Notes: generated from the letters alone by a model not told the origin. Positions 9,711-19,107 are shown, counted from the first letter of the stretch. The stretch is DNA of 64,000 nt from Mitsuokella sp. oral taxon 131 str. W9106 (GCF_000469545.1 NZ_KI273052.1:39670-103669); one strand, 5' to 3'. Numbers and translations are program-made.

Positions 9711-10892
9711 ATGAACAGGAAACCGTTTGGATGGAAAATCATGGCGGCGGCAATCGGCATGGCATGTTCCAGCCTATGCTTCGCGCCGGCAGCAAGTGCG
9801 AACTGGCAGCCTGCGCTTCGCGTCGGCATCGTGCAGGGAGCGAGCTCCGCTTCCTTGCAGGTGCAGGGTACGGCAGCCGTGCTGCGGCAAGAAGGCGAAA
9901 AGAAGGCACTCAGACGGCTTCCCGTCGGCAGCACCATCATCGTAACAGCGAAGGGCAGCGAATTTCTTGTCGATGGGAAAGCAATCGGAAATAAAATGCT
10001 TCGCGTGGAGAGCGAGAATCCGACGGAAATGGAGAATCTCCGCCTTTCTATCGAAGGACATACGTATCGAGGCGCGTTTCTGCTCCAGATGAAGGGCGGG
10101 GCGATCACTGCCGTCAATGAAGTGCAGATGGAGGATTACCTCGCAGGTGTCGTGCCGGAAGAGATGCCTGCCGACTGGCCGGCTGCGGCACTCGAGGCAC
10201 AGGCCATTGCAGCGCGCACGTTCGCACTGAAGAATCGTAAACGCCATGCGAGCGAGGGATTCGACCTCTGCGCGACGACGCATTGCCAAGCCTACGGCGG
10301 CACAGGGGCAGAAAAGGCTGCATCGACACGTGCGGTCAAAGCGACGAAGGGCGAGGTCATGCTTTATAACGGCGCGCTCGTCGATGCGCTCTTCCACACG
10401 GATTCAGGCGGCATGACGGAAAACAGCGAGAACGTATGGGGGACGTACGTGCCCTATCTAAAAGCCGCCACCGAAGCGCAGACGGAAACACAGCCGTGGA
10501 AGAAGGAAGTCCATGAAAAGACGCTCACGTCGCTTCTCGCAAAGGAGGGCAAGCCGATCGGCGATCTAAAAAAAATCGAACTGTCGCCGCTTCGAGTCGG
10601 AAAGGGGGCGATGGATCGGAGCGCATCGGGGCGCGTCAAGACCGTGCGCTTCGTTGGAAGCAAGGGAACGGTGACGCTCAGCGGCAATATGCTTCGCAGT
10701 CTGCTCGGCCTGCGCAGCACGCTTTTTCAGATGAGGCTAGCGGGCGATACGGTGCAGATTGACGGATACGGCTGGGGACATGGGCTTGGGCTTTCACAGT
10801 GGGGCGCACGCGCTTGGGCGGCAAAGGGATGGAGCAGTGTGGAGATCCTGCAGCACTACTACAAGGGGATCACGCTGAAGAAGCTGTACTAA
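9711..10892 (+). CDS. SpoIID/LytB domain protein (lytic transglycosylase-like)
   Basis: A 393-residue exported protein. The first 30 residues form a signal peptide (basic start, hydrophobic core, ASA-type cleavage site). A SpoIID/LytB domain follows, with [31 protein letters not shown] and near the end the [19 protein letters not shown] motif. SpoIID of sporulating Firmicutes cleaves peptidoglycan glycan strands during engulfment. Homologues in non-sporulating relatives are thought to act in general wall remodelling. It lies between queH and queA with 11- and 38-base gaps and appears to belong to that operon. Confidence 0.88.
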   Translation: MNRKPFGWKIMAAAIGMACSSLCFAPAASANWQPALRVGIVQGASSASLQVQGTAAVLRQEGEKKALRRLPVGSTIIVTAKGSEFLVDGKAIGNKMLRVESENPTEMENLRLSIEGHTYRGAFLLQMKGGAITAVNEVQMEDYLAGVVPEEMPADWPAAALEAQAIAARTFALKNRKRHASEGFDLCATTHCQAYGGTGAEKAASTRAVKATKGEVMLYNGALVDALFHTDSGGMTENSENVWGTYVPYLKAATEAQTETQPWKKEVHEKTLTSLLAKEGKPIGDLKKIELSPLRVGKGAMDRSASGRVKTVRFVGSKGTVTLSGNMLRSLLGLRSTLFQMRLAGDTVQIDGYGWGHGLGLSQWGARAWAAKGWSSVEILQHYYKGITLKKLY

Positions 10893-10930
10893 AGGGATCG
10901 CTAGGGATCCCTGCGCATAGAAGGAGAAAC

Positions 10931-11974
10931 ATGCAACTATCGGAATTTGATTACGACTTGCCGGAGGAGCGCATCGCGCAGACGCCGATCGAGCCGCGGA
11001 ACGCTTCGCGCCTCATGGTGCTCGACCCTGCTTCCTGGCAGATCGAACATCGCCATTTTTACGATCTGAAAGAGTACCTAATGCCGGGCGATACGCTGAT
11101 TTTGAACGATACGCGCGTCATGCCGGCGCGATTAGTCGGGCATCGCGACCAAACGGGGGGAAAAGTCGAAGTGTTTCTCCTGCGCCGTCTTGACGGAAAC
11201 CGTTGGGAGTCGCTCGTAAAGCCTGGGAAAAAGGCGAAAGATGGCACGCGGATACGATTTGGAGCGGAACTCTCCTGCGTGGTCAAAGCCCATACCGACT
11301 TTGGTGGGCGCATCGTCGAATTTGAATACGAAGGCATCTTCGAAGAAATCCTTGATCGGCTCGGTGAGATGCCGCTGCCGCCGTATATACATGAAAAGCT
11401 TGCGGACAAGGAACGCTATCAGACCGTCTACAACCGCGAGGAAGGCTCTGCTGCTGCACCGACGGCTGGGCTCCACTTTACGAAGGAGCAGCTCAAAGAG
11501 ATTCGCGCGATGGGCGTCCATATCGGATTTGTCACGCTTCATGTCGGGCTCGGCACATTCCGCCCTGTGCATGTCGATACGATCGAAGAGCACGAAATGC
11601 ACAGTGAATATTACAGTATATCGGATGAGACGGCGCAGCTCATCATGAATACGAAAGCGGCAGGGCATCGTGTTATCGCTGTCGGCACGACGAGCATCCG
11701 CACCCTCGAATCCGCTGCCGACGCAAAACATGGGATTTCGGGCAAGACGGGATGGACGAACATCTTCATCTATCCGGGCTATGACTTCAAAATCGTGGAT
11801 GCGATTATCACGAACTTTCATCTGCCCAAGTCGACGCTTATCATGCTCATCAGTGCTTTTGCGGGACGCGAGCTCGTCCTGCACGCCTATAAGATGGCAG
11901 TCGAAATGAAATACCGATTCTTTTCCTTCGGCGATGCGATGCTGATCCGATCAAAAGCGGCGAACCCCCAATAG
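10931..11974 (+). CDS. queA: S-adenosylmethionine:tRNA ribosyltransferase-isomerase
   Basis: A 347-residue enzyme starting [17 protein letters not shown], with [23 protein letters not shown] and the [10 protein letters not shown] and [12 protein letters not shown] motifs. It transfers the ribosyl part of SAM to preQ1 in tRNA to make epoxyqueuosine, the substrate of QueH. The ATG at 10931 follows GAAGGAGAAAC and is where the family N-terminus begins. It is the last gene of the ruv-que group. Confidence 0.96.
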   Translation: MQLSEFDYDLPEERIAQTPIEPRNASRLMVLDPASWQIEHRHFYDLKEYLMPGDTLILNDTRVMPARLVGHRDQTGGKVEVFLLRRLDGNRWESLVKPGKKAKDGTRIRFGAELSCVVKAHTDFGGRIVEFEYEGIFEEILDRLGEMPLPPYIHEKLADKERYQTVYNREEGSAAAPTAGLHFTKEQLKEIRAMGVHIGFVTLHVGLGTFRPVHVDTIEEHEMHSEYYSISDETAQLIMNTKAAGHRVIAVGTTSIRTLESAADAKHGISGKTGWTNIFIYPGYDFKIVDAIITNFHLPKSTLIMLISAFAGRELVLHAYKMAVEMKYRFFSFGDAMLIRSKAANPQ

Positions 11975-12125
11975 GTGATGCAGATCCATGAAAAAGCGTG
12001 AAAACGCGTTAAGCCGTAAATTTAATTGCCGCTATCTTTTCTTTGGCTAACCGATGTTTATAAAATGCCGACGGAAAGGAATGCGTTATCGACAATGAAT
12101 TTGCTGAACTTTGGGAGGTGAACGG

Positions 12126-12716
12126 ATGGAACAAGTCCTGCATCTTGCACGCATGATGGCAGAGATGCGCCTTGCCGAGTATGAAGGTGCAAGGATCGCC
12201 AAAATTTCTTGGAGGAAAGAGCCTCGTCCAGGGATGGGATATGGAGTACGCTTTCAAAAACATGGAACCCGTTTTTTGAGGATAGTGTGCTGCGAAACAA
12301 AGCAACCTTTGATGGGAGAAATCTCCGCGAGTCTCATGCTTGGAAAAGGAGGTGTCGGAAAATCGCAAAGCGTACCGAAAGAGGAAAGGATATTGAAACA
12401 AACTGGTACAACGTGGCGATGCTTCTCGTATGCAGAAGTCCTTGCTTTTGTTGCTGCAGCGGGTGATGCAAACAGTATACATCGCCAAGAGCCTGCCATT
12501 GTGCCAGGGATGCTAATCTTGCAGGAGCTTTTGGGAGAGCATCCTATGGCACAGCGGATGGAAATCCGTTTTTTTCAGCCGCTTTATTGTGAGGAGGTGG
12601 TTCATCTTTTGCCTGATAAGGCGGGATATTCGGCGATGGCGAAGGGCGAAAGGAAATTCTTCTATTGCATCTGGAAAAGGGAATGTTCCGATACGAGATA
12701 TTCGAGACATTATTGA
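12126..12716 (+). CDS. MaoC/hotdog-fold hydratase-like protein
   Basis: A 196-residue protein. Residues 101-135 contain the hydratase-type motif AAGDANSIH with Asp114 and His119, followed by VPGMLILQELL, which matches the R-specific enoyl-CoA hydratase (MaoC) active-site region of a hotdog fold. The N-terminal 95 residues are not recognisable and may be a degenerate second hotdog. ATG 12126 follows GGGAGGTG. It is the first gene of a four-gene cluster with bioY, a thiolase and an acyl ligase, so an acyl-thioester substrate is likely. The exact reaction is unknown. The region is more AT-rich than queA upstream. Confidence 0.6.
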   Translation: MEQVLHLARMMAEMRLAEYEGARIAKISWRKEPRPGMGYGVRFQKHGTRFLRIVCCETKQPLMGEISASLMLGKGGVGKSQSVPKEERILKQTGTTWRCFSYAEVLAFVAAAGDANSIHRQEPAIVPGMLILQELLGEHPMAQRMEIRFFQPLYCEEVVHLLPDKAGYSAMAKGERKFFYCIWKRECSDTRYSRHY

Positions 12717-12770
12717 AGGCCGTGTTTCCGATTGCAAGGAACGAGGAAAAAGAATCGAGGTTTAAAACGC

Positions 12771-13319
12771 ATGAAACAAGAAAATACGATGCCGGTGCGA
12801 AACATGACAAAGATGGCGCTTTGCGTGGCACTTTGCTGTGTCACCGCATATATTTCCATTCCGTTGCCGTTCACTACGGCGATGATCACGGCGTTGACGC
12901 TTGCGATGAATCTTACAGCATTTATCTTGACCCCGCGAGAAACGTTTACGGTGCTTTGCGTCTACACTCTGCTTGGGTGCATTGGCCTCCCGGTCTTTGT
13001 CGGCGGTACGTCGGGGCTGGGCAAACTTCTTGGCCCAACGGGGGGCTTCATCATAGCCTTTGTCATCGCCTATCCGATTGTCAGTTGGCTCAAGGGAACG
13101 GGGAATTCGTTTAAACGTTTCGTGCTGGCGGCCGTTTTCATCGGCATTCCCATCACGTATGTCGGAGGATTGATCTCCATGATGCTCTTGATGGACGTCA
13201 GCCTTTGGCAGGCTCTCGTTATGGCAGTTTTCCCGTTTATCCCAGGCGATATTTTGAAGGCGGCTTTTGCTGCATTTTTGGGTGTGAAACTCAATAGACT
13301 TTTCCGTCAGCATGAATGA
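12771..13319 (+). CDS. bioY: BioY family biotin transporter (ECF S component)
   Basis: A 182-residue membrane protein with about six hydrophobic segments. The BioY signature GLPVFVGGTSGLGKLLGPTGG lies around residues 83-103, and FPFIPGDILKAAFAAFLG near the C-terminus is also typical. BioY is the substrate-binding component of an energy-coupling-factor importer for biotin. No ECF ATPase or T component is nearby, so it likely uses a shared module or acts alone. I start at ATG 12771 after GAGG. It overlaps the thiolase start by 8 bases. I looked for a BirA-type palindrome upstream and found none convincing. Confidence 0.9.
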   Translation: MKQENTMPVRNMTKMALCVALCCVTAYISIPLPFTTAMITALTLAMNLTAFILTPRETFTVLCVYTLLGCIGLPVFVGGTSGLGKLLGPTGGFIIAFVIAYPIVSWLKGTGNSFKRFVLAAVFIGIPITYVGGLISMMLLMDVSLWQALVMAVFPFIPGDILKAAFAAFLGVKLNRLFRQHE

Positions 13320-14463
13320 TATGGAAAATGTTTACGTACTTGGCGGCTTGCGAACTCCGCTTGCGAAGCGCGGAGGACACTTCCGCGCCCTGCGTCCGGA
13401 ATGCTTCACGGCAGAACTTCTGCGTGCCTTGTTGAAGCAATATGACGTCGATGGGTTGGATGCCGTTTTTTGCGGCAACGCTGTGGGAACGGGAGGCAAT
13501 CTGACGCGGCTGGCATCATTATTGGCGGGCATAGATGAACGCATACCTGCTGTGACGATCGATATGCAATGCGCTTCGGCGGCTGCTTCTTTGGATTTTG
13601 CTTTTTCGAGACTTGCCAGTGGGCAAGGACACCTTTATGTTGCGGGCGGCATGGAAAGTCGCTCCTTGCAGCCTGTGCGGCGTTATGCTGAGGCGGATGA
13701 ACGCCATGCATTGCTTCCACATGGCGAATATATGACAGCACAGTTTTCGCCGAAAGAGCTTTCAGCAGATGCCATGCTGCGAGGGGCGGAACGAACGGCA
13801 AAGGAAGAGAAAGCCAGTCGTACAGAACTTGAAGAATGGGCTGCAAGAAGTCACGCTCGGGCCGCTGCTGCACGTCGTGAGGGCAGTCTGCAGAAACTTA
13901 TCGTTCCTATTGCAGGCTTATCCAAAGATGATAGCATACGAGAGACGATGAGCCTCGGCTTTCTCAAGCGATTGCCGCCTCTCTTTGGTACGGGAGGGCT
14001 TACGACGGCGGGGACATCATGCAGGATGAACGACGGTGCGGCGCTCGCGCTTCTTTGCTCTGAAGAATATCTGACAAAAATGGAAAGGAAGGCAGACGTT
14101 CGCCTTTTGGCGGTGGAAATGTCAGGCGGCGATCCGCTTTACAGCCCGCGTGGAGCCATGCAAGCTGCCGATCAGCTTTTGGAGCGGATGCGGCTTTCCT
14201 ATGAGGATATGGCAGCGATTGAATTCAATGAGTCGTTTGCTGTCATAGATGTTCTCTTTGCACGGCGCTACCCAAAGCTTGTTGGACGGTATAATACGTT
14301 TGGTGGTGCGCTTGCTTATGGACATCCTTACGGCGCATCGGGAGCGGTGCTTCTCCTGCACCTGATTGAGGCAGTCAAAAAACATGGCGGCGGCTATGGG
14401 CTTCTCTCTATTGCCGGCGCCGGAGGCGTTGGAGAAGCAATCCTGGTGGAGATTTTTGGATGA
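13312..14463 (+). CDS. Thiolase family protein (YhfS-like), second catalytic Cys absent
   Basis: A 383-residue thiolase fold. The nucleophile Cys87 is present in MQCASAAASL, NESFAV stands for the usual NEAFA, and the catalytic His338 lies in GHPYGASG. The usual C-terminal CxGGGxG motif reads IAGAGGVG (367-374), which puts Ala368 where the second catalytic Cys normally sits. The general-acid step of Claisen condensation would be impaired, so its role may be acyl transfer or a modified reaction. In Bacillus and Staphylococcus a thiolase (yhfS) and an acyl ligase (yhfT) accompany bioY in a biotin-regulated group, and this cluster resembles it. It overlaps bioY and the ligase gene. Confidence 0.8.
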   Translation: MNDMENVYVLGGLRTPLAKRGGHFRALRPECFTAELLRALLKQYDVDGLDAVFCGNAVGTGGNLTRLASLLAGIDERIPAVTIDMQCASAAASLDFAFSRLASGQGHLYVAGGMESRSLQPVRRYAEADERHALLPHGEYMTAQFSPKELSADAMLRGAERTAKEEKASRTELEEWAARSHARAAAARREGSLQKLIVPIAGLSKDDSIRETMSLGFLKRLPPLFGTGGLTTAGTSCRMNDGAALALLCSEEYLTKMERKADVRLLAVEMSGGDPLYSPRGAMQAADQLLERMRLSYEDMAAIEFNESFAVIDVLFARRYPKLVGRYNTFGGALAYGHPYGASGAVLLLHLIEAVKKHGGGYGLLSIAGAGGVGEAILVEIFG

Positions 14464-15794
14464 ATTACTATCGATTGTTCAAGGATCGGTCGATTTCCTA
14501 TGAAGGGAAGCCATTTCTTTATGTTGGTGAAGAAACCTACAGTTATCGTGCTTTTTTCGCAGAAATCGAGAGGATGGCAAAACAACTTTCATGTGTGATA
14601 AAAGACGACCTAAAGAATGCCGACGTACTGGTTTCTGCTGAATCTTTTTTAAGCCAGGCCCTGCTATTCTTTGCTGCGCAAAAATTCCATGCTCGTCCGA
14701 TCCTTCTGCACCATGGCCTTGCCGGAGCAGATAGGGAATCTATTGCAAAAGCGAATGGCTTGCAGGGAATCCTTCGCTTGAATGATGGAAGCCTATCGTA
14801 CAGGCCTTTTCCCTATGAAGCCCGACAACATGAATCTCTAGATTGCCTTGGGGTCTTGAGTTCTGGAACGACAGGCACACCAAAGGTCATGTATCGCACA
14901 TTTGAAAGTTGGGCGGGATTTTTCCCTGTGCAAAATGAAATCTTTGGATTGAAAGAAACGTCTTGCCTTTTCCTTCATGGCAGCCTGAGTTTTACTGGCA
15001 ACCTCAATGCTTTTCTCGCTGCACTCTTCAGAGGTGCTTCCGTTTGCACGAGTGAACGTGCGAACGTGAAATCATGGATCGCTTTAATGGAAAAATGTGC
15101 AGCAGACATCATCTACCTTGTTCCTGCAAAACTTCGTCTTTTGGCAGAAGCAATTCAATCTGACATTTCAAGTGTGAGGTCTTTGTTTACGGGATCGCAA
15201 ATTATCCCTGCATCTCTCTTGAGCCTGTTGCAGAGAAAACTGCCGAATGCTTCCATCATCCTCTACTACGGAGCAAGTGAACTCAATTACATCACTTATG
15301 CGCACTGCGGAGACTGCACGCGTGATCCGAGAAATTTGGGAATCCCGTTTCCAGGAGTGAACATCTCTGTTGCAGATGGATGGATCTATGTGGATACGCC
15401 CTTTCATGTAAGCGGAATCCCATCACCATTTACCTTGCATGACAAAGGGTATATGAATGAGAAAGGCGAATTAATTTTTGAAGGACGCGAACAGGCATGG
15501 GTAAACAAAGGCGGTTTTAAGATCAGTTTGGAGCATGTGGAACTGAAGATCAAGGCTGTTGCAGGCATTCGTGAGGCAGTCGTTCTTCCGGTTGGGGATG
15601 AGGTGCGAGGCGAGGAACTTGTCGCATTTCTTGTGCCTGCTGATGGGATTGAAAAAAAGAAACTTCGCCGCATGGTGCGCAGCACACTTTTGCCTGTTGA
15701 GATGCCGAAAAAGATGTATTTTCTTGCAGAAATCCCGCTCAATGATCGTGGCAAACTGGCGAAAGACGTATTGCTGAAGAAAATCGGGAAATAG
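14460..15794 (+). CDS. AMP-forming acyl-CoA ligase (YhfT-like)
   Basis: A 444-residue ANL-superfamily adenylating enzyme. It has the phosphate loop LSSGTTGTPKVMYR near residues 136-149, a YYGASELNYIT motif, a YMNEKGELIFEGR hinge region and the C-terminal catalytic Lys in NDRGKLAKDVL. It would activate a carboxylic acid with ATP, probably for transfer to CoA. It is shorter than typical long-chain acyl-CoA ligases. The ATG overlaps the thiolase stop. Being in the bioY cluster suggests a fatty acid or pimelate-like substrate, which is inference. Confidence 0.85.
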   Translation: MNYYRLFKDRSISYEGKPFLYVGEETYSYRAFFAEIERMAKQLSCVIKDDLKNADVLVSAESFLSQALLFFAAQKFHARPILLHHGLAGADRESIAKANGLQGILRLNDGSLSYRPFPYEARQHESLDCLGVLSSGTTGTPKVMYRTFESWAGFFPVQNEIFGLKETSCLFLHGSLSFTGNLNAFLAALFRGASVCTSERANVKSWIALMEKCAADIIYLVPAKLRLLAEAIQSDISSVRSLFTGSQIIPASLLSLLQRKLPNASIILYYGASELNYITYAHCGDCTRDPRNLGIPFPGVNISVADGWIYVDTPFHVSGIPSPFTLHDKGYMNEKGELIFEGREQAWVNKGGFKISLEHVELKIKAVAGIREAVVLPVGDEVRGEELVAFLVPADGIEKKKLRRMVRSTLLPVEMPKKMYFLAEIPLNDRGKLAKDVLLKKIGK

Positions 15795-16024
15795 CTTGGA
15801 ATGGAAACTTCTGATGGAGGCAATAAATAGATTGATGCAAAAAGGTCCATTTTGGAATCCGCTCCGTTCCACTTTAAGGAAAAAGTCAAAAGCAATTGAA
15901 ATAAGGGAATCAAAAATGGAACAGATTCATTCGACCAAAGGTGCTTCTGTCTATCCTTTTTCAGTTTCCGATTTCATTTTACAATGAACCCAATCTTCCT
16001 TGATGAAAAAGGCGGAAAAAGAAC
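15795..16024. other. Intergenic region without a recognised gene
   Basis: AT-rich sequence between the acyl ligase and the rplM promoter. A 63-codon frame from TTG 15796 exists but has no ribosome binding site and unremarkable composition. No clear terminator follows the ligase gene; only a weak 5-bp hairpin near 15854-15872 was seen. Confidence 0.5.
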
Positions 16025-16053
16025 TTGACGCACTCCGGGTTTTTCAGTAGAAT
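16025..16053 (+). promoter_or_regulatory. Promoter for rplM-rpsI
   Basis: TTGACG at 16025-16030 and TAGAAT at 16048-16053, spacing 17 bases. It would start transcription near 16060, leaving a leader of about 100 bases before rplM. Confidence 0.7.
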
Positions 16054-16059
16054 AGTTCC

Positions 16060-16160
16060 ATGTGATGTTACGCATCTGTGTTTCCATTAGCCCCGGAGTC
16101 ATGAGGCGTTGCATCTACCTACAAAGACAACGAGACATAAACTCTAGGGGGGAAAATCGC
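16060..16160 (+). ncRNA. Possible L13-type ribosomal protein leader
   Basis: A leader of about 100 bases lies between the promoter and the rplM ribosome binding site. In Firmicutes the rplM-rpsI mRNA often carries an autoregulatory L13 leader. Here complementary stretches are visible (for example CCCCGGAGT with ACTCTAGGGG at the two ends), which could close a structure that sequesters the ribosome binding site. The assignment rests on position and this pairing only. Confidence 0.4.
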
Positions 16161-16601
16161 ATGAAGACAACGTTTATGGCAAATGCATCCAATATCGAGC
16201 GCAAGTGGTATGTTGTAGACGCTGAAGGTCAGACGGTCGGCCGTCTCGCAGCCGAAGTCGCTAAAGTTCTTCGCGGTAAAAATAAGCCGACTTATACTCC
16301 GCATGTCGATACGGGCGACCACGTCATTGTCATCAATGCAGAGAAGGTAAGGTTCACGGGAAAGAAGCTCACGGACAAGACGTATTTCCGTCATTCCGGC
16401 TATCAAGGCGGCACGACGTTCACATCGGCCGGTCATATGCTGGAGCGCTTCCCAGAGCGCGTTTTGGAGCACGCGATCAAGGGCATGCTCCCGAAAAACC
16501 GTCTCGGCGCGCAGATGTACCGAAAGCTCAGCGTTTACGCCGGTCCGGAGCATCCGCATGCCGCACAGAAGCCCGAGAAGCTCACGTTCAACATCCGCTG
16601 A
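16161..16601 (+). CDS. rplM: Large subunit ribosomal protein L13 (uL13)
   Basis: A 146-residue protein with the family features [26 protein letters not shown] and the GMLPKNRLG segment. It binds 23S rRNA early in 50S assembly. ATG 16161 follows AGGGGGGAA. An upstream in-frame extension lacks homology and was not used. It is co-transcribed with rpsI 25 bases downstream. Confidence 0.98.
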   Translation: MKTTFMANASNIERKWYVVDAEGQTVGRLAAEVAKVLRGKNKPTYTPHVDTGDHVIVINAEKVRFTGKKLTDKTYFRHSGYQGGTTFTSAGHMLERFPERVLEHAIKGMLPKNRLGAQMYRKLSVYAGPEHPHAAQKPEKLTFNIR

Positions 16602-16625
16602 TCTGGAAAGGGAGGAACATATAAT

Positions 16626-17018
16626 ATGGCACAAGTCAGCTATTACGGCACGGGTCGTAGAAAGTCGTCCGTTGCCCGTGTTCGTCTGGTTCCAGGCGAA
16701 GGCAAAGTCACGATCAATGGCCGCGACATGGAAGAATATTTCGGCCTCAAGACGCTCGAACTCATCGTTCGTCAGCCGCTGAACCTCACGGAGACGGCCG
16801 ATAAGTATGACGTCATCGCAAACGTCGCAGGCGGCGGCGTAACGGGGCAGGCAGGCGCGATTCGCCACGGCATCACGCGTGCACTCATGGAGATGGACGC
16901 AGAGCTCCGCCCAGCGCTCAAGAAAGCCGGCTTCGTCACGCGTGACCCGCGTGAAAAGGAACGCCGCAAGTACGGTCTCAAGAAGGCCCGCAAGGCATCG
17001 CAGTTCTCGAAGCGTTAA
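16626..17018 (+). CDS. rpsI: Small subunit ribosomal protein S9 (uS9)
   Basis: A 130-residue protein, complete. It contains [14 protein letters not shown] near the start, [16 protein letters not shown] in the middle, and the very basic tail ending QFSKR, whose terminal Arg contacts P-site tRNA. It forms the usual rplM-rpsI pair and is followed by a strong terminator. Confidence 0.98.
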   Translation: MAQVSYYGTGRRKSSVARVRLVPGEGKVTINGRDMEEYFGLKTLELIVRQPLNLTETADKYDVIANVAGGGVTGQAGAIRHGITRALMEMDAELRPALKKAGFVTRDPREKERRKYGLKKARKASQFSKR

Positions 17019-17040
17019 GCAGAAAGAATCGGATAGAACG

Positions 17041-17286
17041 TTACAAAAGCCCGTCAGTCCAGTACTGGCGGGCTTTTTCGGTTATCTTGACGCGCTGAGG
17101 CTGGCCGTAAGGTTGATGAAAATCGGTTGATTTTTCGAGTCGAAAGTTACATACAAGAACGTTCGATTGAGCATCAGATGCTGTCGTGTTGTAGTCTTCC
17201 TGCGTGCATTCCCACGACACGTTATGTCGGTCATGGATTTCCTGTATCTTGTAGCAGTCGGCGACGGGCAAATTACATTTTGCCAT
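17041..17286 (-). CDS. Doubtful small hypothetical protein
   Basis: An 81-codon minus-strand frame occupies the otherwise empty stretch between rpsI and the ACT-domain gene. It starts at ATG 17286 without a clear ribosome binding site and its stop lies inside the rpsI terminator. Composition is plausibly protein-like (a C-terminal segment PYGQPQRVKITEKARQYW), so it may be a remnant of a longer gene, but I recognise no family. From 17287 to 17360 nothing else is visible. Confidence 0.2.
   Translation of the reverse strand: MAKCNLPVADCYKIQEIHDRHNVSWECTQEDYNTTASDAQSNVLVCNFRLEKSTDFHQPYGQPQRVKITEKARQYWTDGLL
17046..17078 (+). terminator. Intrinsic terminator after rpsI
   Basis: A 13-bp stem, left arm 17046-17058 and right arm 17064-17076, with a 5-base loop and a run of five Ts. 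The core is AGCCCG / CGGGCT. Confidence 0.9.
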
Positions 17287-17360
17287 GAGGGATTCTTGCT
17301 ATGAATTTTTCGTGTGCAAGTTAATTATACAATCCGCCACGTTTTGAAGTCTACAAAGTA

Positions 17361-17390
17361 TTGGATTTTTTGATTGCCGCTTGCTATAAT
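17361..17390 (+). promoter_or_regulatory. Promoter for the ACT/DUF711 pair
   Basis: TTGGAT at 17361-17366 and a perfect TATAAT at 17385-17390 with 18-base spacing; a TG one base before the -10 gives an extended -10 element. Confidence 0.7.
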
Positions 17391-17429
17391 GAGGCGAGAC
17401 GATGGAATCAATGGAAAGGAAGATTCTCG

Positions 17430-17699
17430 ATGAAATTAGTAGTCACGGTTGTAGGCAAGGATCGCGTCGGTATCATTGCAATGGTCAGTCGGATTCTTTC
17501 GGAAAACAATGTCAATATCCTAAGCATCAATCAGAATATCATGGACGGCTTCTTCAACATGGTACTGATCGCGGAAATCAGCGAGAGCAAAATAAAGCTT
17601 GCGGATCTGCAAAAGAAACTCAAAGAGAAGGGGCAGGAGATCCACGTCGACATCAAGGCGCAGCATGAGGACATTTTCAACGTCATGCATAACATTTGA
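17430..17699 (+). CDS. ACT domain protein (UPF0237)
   Basis: An 89-residue single ACT domain starting MKLVVTVVGKDRVGIIA. ACT domains bind small ligands, often amino acids, and regulate partner enzymes. Here it is 30 bases upstream of a DUF711 protein, a pairing that is conserved in many bacteria. Its ligand is unknown. The ATG at 17430 fits the domain start; an upstream in-frame extension runs through the promoter and was discarded. Confidence 0.9.
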   Translation: MKLVVTVVGKDRVGIIAMVSRILSENNVNILSINQNIMDGFFNMVLIAEISESKIKLADLQKKLKEKGQEIHVDIKAQHEDIFNVMHNI

Positions 17700-17729
17700 A
17701 CCGGCTCGTGGATAGGAGGAAAGAATCCA

Positions 17730-19091
17730 TTGATCACGATAGATGATATTATTGAAACCAACCGTATGATAATGGAAAATCGTCTCGACGTGCGCACGAT
17801 CACGATGGGCATTTCGCTTCGCGACTGTGCGCATCCGAATCTCGAAAAGTTCTGTCAGAACATTTATGATAAGATCACGACGTCGGCGGAGTTTCTCGTC
17901 AAGACGGGCGAGGACATCGAGGCGGAGTACGGCATTCCCATCATCAACAAGCGTGTATCCGTCACGCCGATTGCGATTGCGGCAGACGCCTGCAGGACGG
18001 ATTCCTACGTTCCCGTGGCGGAGGCGATGGATCGCGCTGCAAAGGCGATCGGCATCGATTTCATCGGAGGCTTTTCGGCGCTCGTCGAAAAGGGATTCAC
18101 GCACGGCGACCGCGTGCTCATAAATTCCATCCCGCAGGCTCTCGCTGCTACGGATCTCGTCTGCTCATCCGTCAATCTCGGCTCGACGAAGGCGGGCATC
18201 AACATGGATTGCGTGCGCGAGATCGGCGAGATCATCAAGCGCACGGCGGAGCTTACGCGCGACAAGGAGGCGCTTGGCTGTGCGAAGCTCGTCGTATTCT
18301 GCAACGCGCCGGGGGATAATCCGTTTATGGCAGGTGCATTCCATGGTGTCAGTGAAGCAGATCAAGTCGTCAGCGTCGGCGTCAGCGGCCCAGGTGTCGT
18401 CAAACATGTGCTGGAAGGGCTAAAGGGAGCAGACTTTACGGAAATTGCCGAGCAGATCAAGAAGACGGCATTCAAGATCACGCGCGTCGGCCAGCTCGTC
18501 GCGCGCGAGGCCTCGAAGCGCCTCGGCGTACCGTTTGGCATCATCGATCTGTCGCTCGCACCGACGCCTGCTGTCGGCGACAGTGTCGCGCGCATCATCG
18601 AAGAGATGGGCATTGAGGGATGCGGCGCACCGGGCACGACGGCGGCGCTTGCACTCTTGAATGATGCGGTCAAGAAGGGCGGTCTCATGGCTTCGTCGCA
18701 CGTCGGCGGCCTTTCTGGCGCATTCATCCCAGTCAGCGAGGATGAGGGCATGATCCATGCCGTTTCGAATGGAAGCCTTTCGCTTGAAAAGCTCGAAGCG
18801 ATGACGTGTGTCTGCTCCGTCGGACTCGACATGATTGCGATTGCGGGCGATACGAGCGCGGCGACGATTTCCGGCATTATCGCAGATGAGGCGGCAATCG
18901 GCATGATCAACAATAAGACGACGGCCGTCCGCGTCATCCCTGTACCGGGCAAGAAGGTAGGCGATACGGTCGAATTTGGCGGGCTCTTGGGTTACTGCCC
19001 GATCGTTCCCGTGTCGGATCGCTACAGTTCTGATGCATTCATCGCACGTGGCGGACGGATCCCTGCACCCGTGCGCAGCTTGACGAATTGA
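17730..19091 (+). CDS. DUF711 / PFL family protein (UPF0210)
   Basis: A 453-residue protein of full family length, starting at TTG 17730 after an AGGAGG site. Conserved-looking features include [40 protein letters not shown] and [18 protein letters not shown]. Its fold is related to pyruvate formate-lyase-like barrels but it lacks an obvious glycyl radical loop. The function is not known. The upstream ACT protein is a probable regulator or subunit. Confidence 0.9.
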   Translation: MITIDDIIETNRMIMENRLDVRTITMGISLRDCAHPNLEKFCQNIYDKITTSAEFLVKTGEDIEAEYGIPIINKRVSVTPIAIAADACRTDSYVPVAEAMDRAAKAIGIDFIGGFSALVEKGFTHGDRVLINSIPQALAATDLVCSSVNLGSTKAGINMDCVREIGEIIKRTAELTRDKEALGCAKLVVFCNAPGDNPFMAGAFHGVSEADQVVSVGVSGPGVVKHVLEGLKGADFTEIAEQIKKTAFKITRVGQLVAREASKRLGVPFGIIDLSLAPTPAVGDSVARIIEEMGIEGCGAPGTTAALALLNDAVKKGGLMASSHVGGLSGAFIPVSEDEGMIHAVSNGSLSLEKLEAMTCVCSVGLDMIAIAGDTSAATISGIIADEAAIGMINNKTTAVRVIPVPGKKVGDTVEFGGLLGYCPIVPVSDRYSSDAFIARGGRIPAPVRSLTN

Positions 19092-19107
19092 TGGGGGAGA
19101 GTATGTC

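Noticed and set aside
12000..12125. Possible BirA operator before the MaoC-bioY cluster (GTTAAGCC ... GGCTAAC)
   Set aside because: The two half-sites are 29 bases apart and match the Firmicute BirA consensus poorly; BirA sites are normally spaced about 14-16 bases.
15796..15987. A 63-codon frame after the acyl ligase gene
   Set aside because: It starts at a TTG without a ribosome binding site, has no homology I recognise, and lies in AT-rich spacer DNA.
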